Source of the DNA: Isoetes taiwanensis
Lineage: Eukaryota; Streptophyta; Lycopodiopsida; Isoetales; Isoetaceae
Assembly: GCA_021234155.1 (NCBI GenBank)
Contig: JAJEKV010000047.1
Span: 2,036,494 to 2,100,493, forward strand
Reading direction: 5' to 3'
DNA: 64,000 nt
In this document: positions 1 to 8,584 of the stretch, one piece after another
How positions within the stretch are numbered: position 1 is the first letter of the stretch
Layout of the letters: every line of letters starts with the position of its first letter
The notes under the pieces: generated by a model
Databases searched by the model: none
The model's input: the letters and a program-made list of their open reading frames with translations, nothing else
Told to the model about the DNA's origin: nothing
Translations under genes and position numbers: made by a program

Positions 1-1150
1 ATTGCTTTCGACCACTCACACGGTCTGAGAGGCGAGTTAGGAATATAATCCTAAGTGGCCGGGCGACTCTGTGAGGGGTGGGGCCAAAAAACCGAAGTTT
101 TGCTCCAACTTTGTTAATTCCAACCTAAGAACTTAGTAAATACATTCTACTTACACGATTTAACACATTAACATGATCAAAACATAAATTTATATTTACA
201 ATAAACTAGCAATCTTCTTTTCTACGAGAGCTTGTGGATGTTGCACCCGAAGTTCTTGATAGTCGGAAGGTTCTTCATGCGGATGATTAACGATGTCTTC
301 CATTCGATGAAGATTGTTGATAGGTCGGTTGTGCCCCGTCTTGCTCGCTTCGTTTGTAGAGGTATTTGCCATAGTGCTTCCTCTCTTGGGTCGCCTGGTC
401 TTCAATGTCTTCAAAAGTCGTGCTCCTTGCCCTCTCGTGGCTCTAGCCTTGTACCTTAAAAGCTATTGCTTCTATTTCTAAATAAACGTAGTTTGGGAGA
501 TGTAATTTAGGGTTTGACCTATTTTGGTCATTTTGAGGAGGATTATAATATTTTTAGCCTAATTTGAGGTCATAAATGGATTCTAGACTCTTTAATGGTC
601 CTAACGCAACAAATTTCAAAGCGATTTGGAGCTGTATAACTCAAGTTACTGAAGGTTCAAAGTTTTGACCACTCGCCCACGGTGCGCCGTGGTCGAATTG
701 GTTTGCAAACCAAATTGGTCAGGCGCACTCGTGAGGGGTCACCCTTTTGGGGTTCAATTTTCAATTTACAAGGGGTTTCTTAGTGTTATAATATGCAAAA
801 CTAGCTACAATCAAGGAGATAAGCTGAACGGCACCATTAGTTTAGCTAAATTATACATCTAACTAGGTCAACATGGGTCCACCACTCCACCACACGGGCG
901 CCGTGGTCGAATCGGTTTGCAAATCGAATTGGTCGGGCGCACTCGTGAGGGGTCACCTCTTTGGCCATTTTAGGTTGGGTTTTGCTAAAACTTATCACTA
1001 CTCTTAGCATTAACCTATTGTTGCACTACAATTGGGAAAACATTTTCCCAATTTCGAGGTTCTTGCTTGGGAGGTTGTTCCCAAGATCGGAAGTCTCTTT
1101 GTTAGTCCTAAGGAAAATGGTCGGTGCTCGATCCTGGTCTACCAAGATCA
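1..1150 (-). mobile_element. Leader region of a minus-strand Gypsy element
   Basis: This stretch lies downstream (minus sense) of the primer binding site at 1151-1162, so it is the untranslated leader and gag start of an LTR retrotransposon that continues past the left edge. It holds three related imperfect palindromes of about 75 bp at roughly 10-78, 674-750 and 884-958. The second and third share the core GTTTGCAAA with arms containing GCGCACTCGTGAGGGGTC. Apart from the short gag-like frame at 196-372 no coding sequence is supported. The assignment rests on position next to LTR and PBS. Confidence 0.6.
196..372 (-). pseudogene. Gag-like N-terminal reading frame (tentative)
   Basis: A minus-strand frame starts at the ATG at 372-370 and ends at a stop near 196, giving a 58-residue hydrophilic peptide beginning MANTSTNEASKTGHN. 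Its position about 780 bp downstream of the PBS is where the gag of a plant Gypsy element would begin. No zinc knuckle or capsid motif is visible, so gag is inferred from position only. The early stop means it is truncated or broken by a sequence error. An upstream in-frame ATG at 414 would add 14 residues. Confidence 0.35.
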
Positions 1151-1162
1151 TGCTCGATACCA
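1151..1162 (-). promoter_or_regulatory. Primer binding site for initiator tRNA-Met
   Basis: Read on the minus strand this is TGGTATCGAGCA, which matches the common plant PBS TGGTATCAGAGC except that one A is missing (CAG read as CG). It lies three bases from the end of the LTR at 1166. This fixes the orientation (minus) of the LTR retrotransposon and identifies the 1166-13009 LTR as its 5' LTR. Other Gypsy and Copia elements of plants use the same primer; the LTR size and sequence point to Gypsy, but without pol this is inference. Confidence 0.75.
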
Positions 1163-1165
1163 TCG

Positions 1166-1746
1166 CGTGACGCCCCCTACTCCTTATAACGATGCCCACA
1201 TCGTATTCGAAGGAGGAGCATTCCCCGCGCAAGCATGGCGGCGGGGGGCCATCCACCGACTCCACTCCATCGGGATGAGCCAAGCAAAGGGAAGAATGGA
1301 TGTGTCATTCACCCGTCTTCCATCGGTCGACCTATCTCTGGAGCGTGAATAAACAAACGGAGCACAACTAATAAAGAACAAATACAAGTACCTCGAGAGG
1401 TGAATACAATACAACATCACAGTAGATAGCAATACCATAGAAATAACATCATCACATAACATAAATAACAAGAGGGGAGATCCTACCTGTGGCTGGGACT
1501 CTAGGGGGATGACTGACGGCTAGGGCCTCGAGTTCATTGCGCATGTAATTCATGGCAATGGATTTGGGCGGCATAGAACATGGCTTAGGGTAGTCCACTC
1601 CATCCGCCCCTCAGTGCACACTTTGCGAGTAGGTGAAAAGTGTTGGGACTTGGCCGTAACTGCTTAGGGGTGAATAGCGGAGGGGCTACTACTACCGGGT
1701 TGCATCTCCCCGCCGAGGCAGGAAGAGAGTTGCCTCCCCCTCCGAG
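1166..1746 (-). mobile_element. 5' LTR of Gypsy-type element, PBS-proximal part
   Basis: This segment is homologous to the repeat copies at 51350-52737 and 54872-56684, including the phrases around TGCATCTCCC and CCACTCCATC. The LTR end at 1166 reads CGTGACGCC on the plus strand where the copy at 54872 reads TGTGACATCC. Homology stops exactly at 1746, where the hAT transposon begins, and resumes at 11963. The inner boundary is set by the PBS at 1151-1162. The internal part of the retrotransposon extends left, out of the window. Confidence 0.75.
1739..1746. repeat. Left target-site duplication of the hAT element
   Basis: CCTCCGAG, repeated exactly at 11963-11970. An 8-bp duplication is the hallmark of hAT-superfamily insertion. 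The related LTR copy at 54872-56684 shows the same place without an insertion. Confidence 0.85.
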
Positions 1747-1759
1747 CAGGGATAGGTTC
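1747..1759 (+). repeat. Left terminal inverted repeat of hAT element
   Basis: CAGGGATAGGTTC. The CAGGG start is typical of hAT terminal repeats. It pairs with 11951-11962. Confidence 0.85.
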
Positions 1760-1854
1760 TATACGTACAAAATTAAAATTCCTGACGTATAAAGTCAAAA
1801 AATACGTATTTTTTAATAAAATACGTATTTAACGATAAAACCCTCGCCCGTCGA

Positions 1855-2125
1855 AAAACTTTCAGACGTCTGAAAGCTTCAGAAAAGCCGCGACGCTGAA
1901 AAACTTCGCAGACGCCAAAATACTAATTTCTACCGCAAAAGCAAAGGTCGACTTTTCAGACGCTGAAAAACTCTGGATTACAGACGCTGAAAAGTTTTTT
2001 CGCGACGCTGAAATTATTTCGCAGACGCCAAAACCGGGCGTGTTCGCGTACGCTGGTTTTCACGTTTGCAGACGTCTGTGAAAAGTTTCAGCGTCTGAAT
2101 CAAGTTTTCGCAGACGTGAAATTTT
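1855..2125. repeat. Left subterminal repeat array of hAT element
   Basis: About eleven copies of a short motif with core (C)AGACGC/T or its variant GACGCTGAAA occur in both orientations, some as full palindromes such as TTCAGACGTCTGAAAG near 1860. The matching array near the right end (11565-11860) uses the same motif. Clustered subterminal motifs are where hAT transposases bind, so this is probably the left transposase-binding region. Confidence 0.75.
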
Positions 2126-2129
2126 TTTT

Positions 2130-3159
2130 ATATATTCAAGGGCCATGGATTCGCTTTTTCTACCAATAAAACAAGGTATTTCCCCACCTAACCTTGCAAT
2201 TTGCCACCCAAAACCTTTTTTTTTTTGTTTTTCTTAGTTTTTAGGGTTTTTGTTGTTTTTGATAGGTAGGCCAAAGTTAGGTCATAGCTAGGCCTCACTG
2301 TTGCCCCCCGTGTAAAGGCGAACGATGGTGAGTGCCTTGTTAAATGGGCTGAGCTGGCCTATTTTAGAAAAAAAAAAAAAATAATAATAATAATTTAAGC
2401 AAATAAAAAATAATAATTTAAGCAAGTAAAAAAAAAAAACCAAAAAAGAAAAGAAATTGGTTGCCTTCCCTTAAACAACAACTGAGAGGGGTTTTTTAGG
2501 GTTGTGTGTTGCCAAGAGCATAGGCATGCCCCTTTGCCCGGTATTGCCGCATTTATTTGCGCCATGCCGAGGGGTGGGTGGCTGGCTTTGAAAGCTTAAG
2601 GCAACTAGGGTCTTCCTTTAGTAAGAGTATAACCCTCGCCGACGATTTGTTGGCCTTGGTCCTTGTGATTGTCGAAAGGTGTGCGTTGTACTTTTATTAA
2701 GGGTTAGGAGAATGTTTTATCAATTCACACCCTAGTTCCTGATGGTGTTGTTGATGAAAGTCCGACACTAATATAGGAACTGGCGTATGTTTTGATAAGC
2801 ATTCGATTGGTCTCGTCTTTTGAAAAAAGCGTGACCTGGGACAAGTGCAATGCATTTAAAACTTGCTAGCCTTGCATTTTGGCAGTAGCTGGGCTATAGA
2901 TCATAAATCGTGTTTTGGTCCTTTTATTTGTTACCCTATCCTTGGCCTTGCACATACATACTCATGTTAGGGTCTTAGTGTAGGAAGCGTAAAATTAGTG
3001 TTTTGTTTTGGTTAAAGTGAGTTGATTTACCCTCATGTGCTAAGCACTAAATTGAAAGTTTTATCTTTGCTTGACTTGTAGGTGTTGCTGTTGTCAGTTG
3101 CGTATTATCGCGGAGTCGCATTTTGCTAGCCTGCTAGACAATCCCTTAAAACAAGCAGT
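2130..3159 (+). other. Non-coding lead-in to the cargo genes
   Basis: No reading frame is supported here. The stretch contains an A-rich run at about 2370-2450, and T-rich, pyrimidine tracts. From position and the ATG at 3160 it would hold the promoter and 5' leader of the kinase-like gene. No clear TATA box can be assigned. Confidence 0.4.
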
Positions 3160-4740
3160 ATGACTTCAGAAGAGAGAGCGGAAGTTAACTTGCAACCAAA
3201 TGTGGCATTAGTGTCCGGATAGAGCCTTAAACCAAGTAGAGGCATTGGCGTCTCAAACACAGGCTAAAGACTCTGGCTGCAAATCGAAGTCATCTTCAGC
3301 AAAGAGCGCGCGTAGAAAAGAAGTAGACCACAACAAGCATGGTCTACTTTGAGACCAGATTTCATGAACTGGTTGTGTAATCGGCTGTGCAATGCCTCAG
3401 CTCAGGATTTGGAATTGATTACTAGCAGTGAGGAAGGATGGCTAGACTACCATGCAGGGCTGGTAAAAGATGCCGAGAGGGCTTTTAAGCTTCGAATGAT
3501 GGAGCTAGACCCTGAAAAGAGTGAGCAAGAGAGGTATACATGGATAGTGGGTAATATTAGCCGCACTACCGGCAATATGATCACAGAAGTTGCAAATTTG
3601 AGTAGTCATCGCTTGAGGCTAGAGTTGAAAGAAAAGCCAAAGACATGGAATGCGGCGTGGACCAAATGTAAAATTGAAGAAAGAGGCCCATCAACCCCCA
3701 TCTTGTTAAGAAAGTGTTGGCGCAAAACCATAAAAGCCAAACGTCTGGTGAGACAGATAGGGAGTGGGAAGCTCAGAGAAGAGCAGATGCCAAGACTACT
3801 TTGGTTTGCCATGGTAGATTCATCACAAATAATAATGCATAAAACTAATTGGTTCTCGGTTCATATGGTGCGTTGTATAAGTGCAATATTTTAGGGTCTA
3901 GTTTTATTAAAGATGAACCTTATTGTGTAAAACTTCAACATAATAATTTTCAGCATAGTACAGAACCCAATAAGTTAGTGGAAGCTATGCTGAAGAACAT
4001 GAGGGAGTCAGGAATGCAAGTTAGGCACGGGTGTATAATACGCTGCATTGGTAGCACAACCGGCCTAGAAAGACAAGGCTTAATTTTCCCTTTTTGGAAT
4101 GGAGGTTCGTTGGCAACCTTCTTTACAAGTCATGGGTCCAATGCCTTTGCAGAGCTTGCATTTAAGAAGTTGGGAGCTGTCCCCAGAGTTGAGACGGACT
4201 TGAGGCTGCTTGAGGAGCGCAGAAAGAAAGAATTATTTGTTGCCTCTAGGGTTGGGGACTTAGCAATGTCATTCTGTAGCGGGCTACGAAAGCTCCATCA
4301 AGAAAGATATTTGCATATGGACTTGCATCCGGGCAATATATTGCTCCATTTTGATTATGGAAAGGAGAAGGGATGTATTAATCCTCAGGCTGTGTACATT
4401 GGCATTTGTGATTGGGGTGAATCCAGGTTGATCCACGAGACAGTGGAGGTAAAACGATGGCATTACAAGGGTATGGATGGCGAAGGTAAGAAAAGAATTG
4501 AGATGGAAAGGGCGGGGCATCCATATATGCATGATGATCTTTTTTTTTTGGTAGTGGCTCAAGACGGTGCACAAGGGTAGACTTTGATTTACGGGGCAGC
4601 GTACATTGTCTACTACTTAGGCTGACTTTGCTAGTAAGTACTCCTACATGGAGTCAATAGGAAACTTGGAGCAACAAGGCAAGCAACGGAGAATGTCGCG
4701 ACTATTTGAAACATTGGCGTTGAGTCGCCAATGAGGGACA
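3160..4740 (+). pseudogene. Protein-kinase-like cargo gene
   Basis: An ATG at 3160 opens a frame (MTSEERAEVNL) that is carried on in three successive frames, so at least two or three frameshifts are present. The middle part (3349-3800) is hydrophilic and unrecognised. The kinase-like domain (3849-4580) shows a glycine loop LGSYGALYK, a lysine in VKLQ (residue 28 of that frame), the catalytic-loop motif HMDLHPGNIL with D158 and N163 kept but the usual Arg replaced by Met, and DWG (D188) in place of DFG. A further fragment after a frameshift continues to about 4740. The key catalytic residues are present, so an active ancestor is likely. The ligand, substrate and family are unknown. It lies upstream of the RING-like gene on the same strand, both inside the hAT element. 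Disruption may be real or due to sequencing errors. Confidence 0.6.
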
Positions 4741-5417
4741 AAACACTAAAATTTGATATGGCCCTGACTACTTGACACAATGCGGGCGGTTTTCATTGCT
4801 CTCCAATTCCGTGCACGAGGCCACAATTGGAATCAGTTGATTCTTCAACTTGGCTGTGGTGGCGGCGATGCATTAGACCAAGCTGGTCCTAGTCACGCCT
4901 TAGCGTGCATATTCACTTACATTCAAACATCCTTGTATTACATAATATTCCAACTAAATTCATTAAATGAAAGATTATTGTCCGATGCTACATGAAAGAT
5001 TATTGTCTATGTGTGTTGTGTAGCTTAGTTTTCCTTTTCGTGTGTTTTTGTGTTATTTATTCTATGCTTTTTTATATGTCGCAGCCTAACGAACATTATA
5101 AAGACAAGAAGTCAAAAGCACACCTATACAAGTCGTCCGGTGCACCTATAGAAGTCGCAGTCCAAATTATGTCCCACCGAACAGGGCCGAAGAATTGAAT
5201 CGACACCGCGGAATGCTCAAGTCCAGAGCGGGAGGATCAAGCATGGATTTTTGGTTCCCTCTAATTTGAGGACCCCCTCTACTTCGGTCTCCTTGGCATC
5301 AAGGGTTGGAGAACGAGCTTGAGATGTCACCGCTTTCGGCAAATGGAGAGAGCTTGGCAAAGACATGCAAGGGCGAATGAGTTTCGCACCTGGCCGAGTT
5401 AAGAAGGTTGCGTCGCG
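4741..5417 (+). other. Between the two cargo genes; possible exon at 5087
   Basis: Decayed or intronic sequence. A plausible splice acceptor (TTTTATATGTCGCAG, ending about 5086) precedes a short open stretch reading PNEHYKDKKSKAHLYKSSG to a stop near 5198, which could be an exon of the downstream RING-like gene. The start region 4780-4995 also stays open for 71 codons but has no recognisable motif. Confidence 0.3.
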
Positions 5418-5814
5418 ATGGATGAAGTTTCAAAGAGGGATAATTGCACCATCACAGAGGTGCATAATGTAGCTGGCGAGGCGGGGCGCTATTGTCCAAG
5501 TGGGAGCGGTACTCACGACGATGTAATCACAAATTTGGACAAGAATGAGTTTGAAAGTGAGTGGCCTAGTAGGCGAGGGGTAAAGTATAAGGCTCACGAG
5601 TGCAAGAATCTTGTGGTTCGAGCAAAAGCACTTTCGGCGCCATGTCCAAGTGAAGGGACATTTACCCCACAACGGTGAGTTTAGTAAGAGTTTTTGCTTG
5701 AGACAAGTATACTCTGAGCTTGTGAAGGAAGTGCCCGTAAATTATGGGAGTAGGAAATGGAGGCAAGGAAGCGGTAGTGGCAAGACGAAGAGGGTCAAGC
5801 TATCGGGAAGATAG
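5418..5814 (+). pseudogene. Unrecognised hydrophilic frame upstream of the RING-like gene
   Basis: One frame opens at the ATG at 5418 (MDEVSKRDNCTITEVHN) and runs to 5678. An overlapping frame from 5611 continues the same style of basic, Gly/Ser-rich sequence to 5814 (KEVPVNYGSRKWRQGSGSGK). The overlap suggests one protein broken by a frameshift near 5650. It may be the N-terminal part of the coiled-coil/RING protein that follows. No family is recognised. Confidence 0.35.
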
Positions 5815-5889
5815 CGAGAGTGGGCCACATGGTGAGCCCATCACCATTACATACCTTGTTGCCGACGCTATCCAACTTTTTTTGGAGGT

Positions 5890-6612
5890 GACAGGGTAGC
5901 CCGCTGGCCGGAGCCGTGGAATGACCTTGTGGATATTCGGGCCCAACTAGAGAATGAGAGAAGTCGGAACCTGACACTTTCTGAGGAGAATATTCGCTTG
6001 AAGGACCGTGCCGATGGGTATGATAAGATGGCCGCTGAATTAGAGGACGCTAAACGGCAACTAGCGGCATTAAACAGGGAGGCAACGGTCCTTAGAGAAA
6101 ACAACGAGCACTTGCGCAATTTGACCAAATCGTTAGACTCTGACCCTTTTAGGGTGACTTCGGAGCAGTCGATATCCTATCTCCCTCGCGAGTATTTGTA
6201 TGAGAGTCAGTGGGAAGAGCTAAAGGTTGTTGATTACAGACATTGCCAATTTTGTGGTGACAACCTGACACAGGTGGGCTGGTACACTCTAGGGTGTGGG
6301 CATCGTATGCACATGCGATGTGTTCTTGATTGGATGTTGCAAAGCCGCTTCTGTCCAACCTTGCAAGACGGATGGATTTTTCCTGAGTTACAATATGCCA
6401 TATTTAATATGCAAGGTCGCATGCCAGCGTTGCCACATTTGACCGCTCGCAGGAGGGATGGGCAGATGCACACTTTTCAAACCTTTCGCGAGATGGAATT
6501 GTGGAGGGGGGTGGAGGAGCCGCGTGAAGGAGAGACAGTGCCAGACATTAACCAGTTCTTACCACCACCTCCAGGGCCGCAGGGTGATTATATTGATCCA
6601 AATGACCAATGA
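5890..6612 (+). CDS. Coiled-coil / RING-like zinc finger cargo protein
   Basis: A clean frame ends at the stop TGA at 6610-6612. Counting from codon 5929, residues 1-70 are a heptad-rich coiled coil (RAQLENERSRNLTLSEENIR and onwards). A RING-like finger follows with ligands C106, C109, C123, H125, H128, C131 and C142; the eighth position expected near 145 is Leu, so the finger is atypical. The C-terminus is acidic and proline-rich (FLPPPPGPQGDY). The frame is open upstream of 5929 without an ATG, so the true start is probably further 5' or in an earlier exon. RING domains commonly serve as ubiquitin ligases; with one ligand missing that role is only a possibility. It sits downstream of the kinase-like gene inside the hAT element. 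Confidence 0.6.
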   Translation, partial: DRVARWPEPWNDLVDIRAQLENERSRNLTLSEENIRLKDRADGYDKMAAELEDAKRQLAALNREATVLRENNEHLRNLTKSLDSDPFRVTSEQSISYLPREYLYESQWEELKVVDYRHCQFCGDNLTQVGWYTLGCGHRMHMRCVLDWMLQSRFCPTLQDGWIFPELQYAIFNMQGRMPALPHLTARRRDGQMHTFQTFREMELWRGVEEPREGETVPDINQFLPPPPGPQGDYIDPNDQ

Positions 6613-6847
6613 AAATGAGATATTACCTGTTTAGACATGCCAAATTTTGACCTGTATCATTTTGTGAATGGCGGGTATAATGACGTTATTTCAAACAAGG
6701 TGTAATGATGTTATCAAAGGATCGAGTAGTGCTCATAGTAAAAGCATCGAGACTTCCAAATCGCTCTTTCGTTTTCTGTTTGACGAGTAAAGGCATTGAG
6801 ACTTCCCAATCTCTTTTATCCTGGCTTAGTCTCTTTTGTTTGTCACC

Positions 6848-7104
6848 AGGCCTTATATTCTCAGTGGCAAACAATATAGACTTCTCGAAATTCTTGTTAC
6901 CTCCTTTAGAAGGAGCGAGCTTTGCTCTCACTCTCTTTTGCGTGTCTATGTGTCAATGTATCTTAGATACTTTGCTAGGTTATATTACACAAAGACGCGC
7001 AAAATGGGGGTCCGAGCAGAAATCGTTCGTTCTAGAGGAGGTTACAAGGTTTTTGAGTACTCTATTTTTATTGTGGCCACGGAGGATATAAGGCCTAGTG
7101 GTTG
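6848..7104. repeat. Long inverted repeat H0
   Basis: The left arm (from AGGCCTTATATTCTCAGTGG) and the right arm (complement of the sequence ending ATATAAGGCCT) pair over about 115-120 bp at roughly three-quarters identity. Translations of the two strands show the same words (TRPYIL...LVTS). It opens a chain of hairpins downstream of the RING-like gene and could be transcribed from the same promoter as read-through RNA. Confidence 0.75.
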
Positions 7105-7164
7105 CTTGCGATTCTGTGTGTTCATTAGATGTTAGTGATTGAAGCAAGCTTTGACTCCTGAATT

Positions 7165-7290
7165 CAAGCATCGAGACTTCCCCGTTTTTCTTTCCCCCCG
7201 GCTCTTTGGGCAATGTAGCTTAGTTTACATGCTAAGTTCCATTGTCCAAAGACCCGGGGGAAAGCAAAGATTGGGACGTCTCGATGCCTG
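7165..7290. repeat. Long inverted repeat H1, first copy
   Basis: Arms start CAAGCATCGAGACTTCCC and end with its complement GGACGTCTCGATGCCTG, pairing over about 50 bp around a short central part near TTAGTTTACATGCTAAG. It is nearly duplicated at 7858-7979. Confidence 0.8.
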
Positions 7291-7477
7291 GACCCAGGTC
7301 TCGAGGCGTCAGAGGTGAGAGCGCACTCTAATTTCAAGCCAAAGTGGTGCCTGGGCGTTGTCCATCTATACAGTGGCTGTTAGGCACCAAATCATGGAAC
7401 ATCCTAACTCCTTCTATTGATGGAGAACCTTGAGCATCACTATGACTTGAAATTGGAGGACGCGTCACGTTAACTTT

Positions 7478-7654
7478 GGTACGCCAAATCGCCATTTGGA
7501 TGCCATCTGGACCTATAATTTGTACCTCCATTCCTTTGGGTGGCACATGCCATGCAAACCCATTTGGGTATTCAGCGCATGTGCCACCCAGAGGAATAGA
7601 GTACAGATTATAGGTCTGGATAGCATTCAAAGCCCAATTTGGCATACCGAAGTG
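7478..7654. repeat. Long inverted repeat H2, first copy
   Basis: An imperfect palindrome with ~85-bp arms: CTTTGGTACGCCAAATCGCC on the left and the complement of GGCATACCGAAG on the right, with internal arms GGGTGGCACATG and CATGTGCCACCC. The centre is near AACCCATTTGGGT. The fold would give one long, mismatch-containing hairpin. A second copy lies at 8020-8206. Confidence 0.8.
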
Positions 7655-7857
7655 TCTTCCAACTCGCTCACCCTGGCTTAGTCTCTTTCGTTTTCTGTTT
7701 TGTGTATCTAATTTGCCCCCTAGGATGACATCGCTCACTCAGGTGGCGAATTAGATACGCCAAGCAGGAAACTCGAAAAGGGAGTAAGCCAAGAGCGCAA
7801 CCCTCTTGAATGCAGCGTGATCCTTCGGGTTAATTGGATGTTAGTGATTGATGAGTT

Positions 7858-7979
7858 CAAGCATCGAGACTTCCCAATCTTTCTTTCCCCTCCTCTTTGG
7901 GCAATGTAGCTTAGTTTACATGCTAAGTTCCATTGTTCAAAGAGGGGTGAAAGCAAGGGTTGGGAAGTCTCGATGCTTG
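7858..7979. repeat. Long inverted repeat H1, second copy
   Basis: Same hairpin as 7165-7290, 693 bp downstream; both are preceded by TTAGTGATTGA, so a larger unit was duplicated. Arms remain self-complementary (CATCGAGACTTCCCAA / TTGGGAAGTCTCGATG). Confidence 0.8.
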
Positions 7980-8019
7980 TACTCAGGTCTCTTTCATCCT
8001 GGCCTGGAGCGTGATCCTC

Positions 8020-8206
8020 TTGAATGGTTGCCAAATCGCCATTTGGATGCCATCTGGACCTATAATTTGTACCTCCATTCCTTTGGGTGGCACATGCCAT
8101 GCAAACCCATTTGGGTATTCAGAGCATGTGCCACCCAGAGGAATAGAGTACAGATTATAGGTCCAGATAGCATTCAAAGCCCAATTTGGCATACCGAAGT
8201 TATTCC
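8020..8206. repeat. Long inverted repeat H2, second copy
   Basis: Almost identical to 7478-7654 across the central 165 bp, including the inner GGTGGCACATG arms. The left end differs (GAATGGTTGCC instead of GGTACGCC), so the outer pairing is shorter. Confidence 0.8.
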
Positions 8207-8209
8207 CGA

Positions 8210-8584
8210 CTTGGGTACCGAAGTACCTTGTGAACCTTCTGATGGATCAGATTCGTCCGGGCTGGTCCGAGGTATGTTTGGCCCCCTTCGCATGCGAGAT
8301 TACTTCTCATCGGCAAGATTCTCGGCATGCATTTAAGAGGTAAGCAACAACGGAGGTCGAGACGGGTCTGATCCAACGAAGGTTTTCAGGGCTAACTGCG
8401 GTTACACATGAAAGAAACATAGAAATAAACATAGAAAGAACTATCATACATTAACGAAACATTTGTGACAAAAAATTATAACCAAAAACTTCTTTTTTAT
8501 TAATAGTGCCAGGGACGGTTACAATAGTATGAAAATCCTCAAGACCAATTACAACAGACTGAAGATACTCATCACATCATTTTT
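8210..8584. other. Spacer between hairpins and transposase
   Basis: No gene is supported. The stretch separates the plus-strand cargo from the minus-strand transposase; the two transcription units converge here, so it would hold both 3' ends. Confidence 0.4.

Noticed and set aside
1026-1471. Overlapping ORFs on both strands at 1.0-1.5 kb
   Set aside because: They lie in LTR and leader sequence shared with non-coding copies elsewhere; frames are not kept between copies.
1861-2130. A regulatory promoter array for the kinase-like gene
   Set aside because: The same motif array at the other end, far from the cargo start, fits transposon subterminal repeats better. A promoter role is not excluded.
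7165-8206. CRISPR-like or bacterial repeat array
   Set aside because: Units are long hairpins with unequal spacing and no spacer pattern; the context is eukaryotic.
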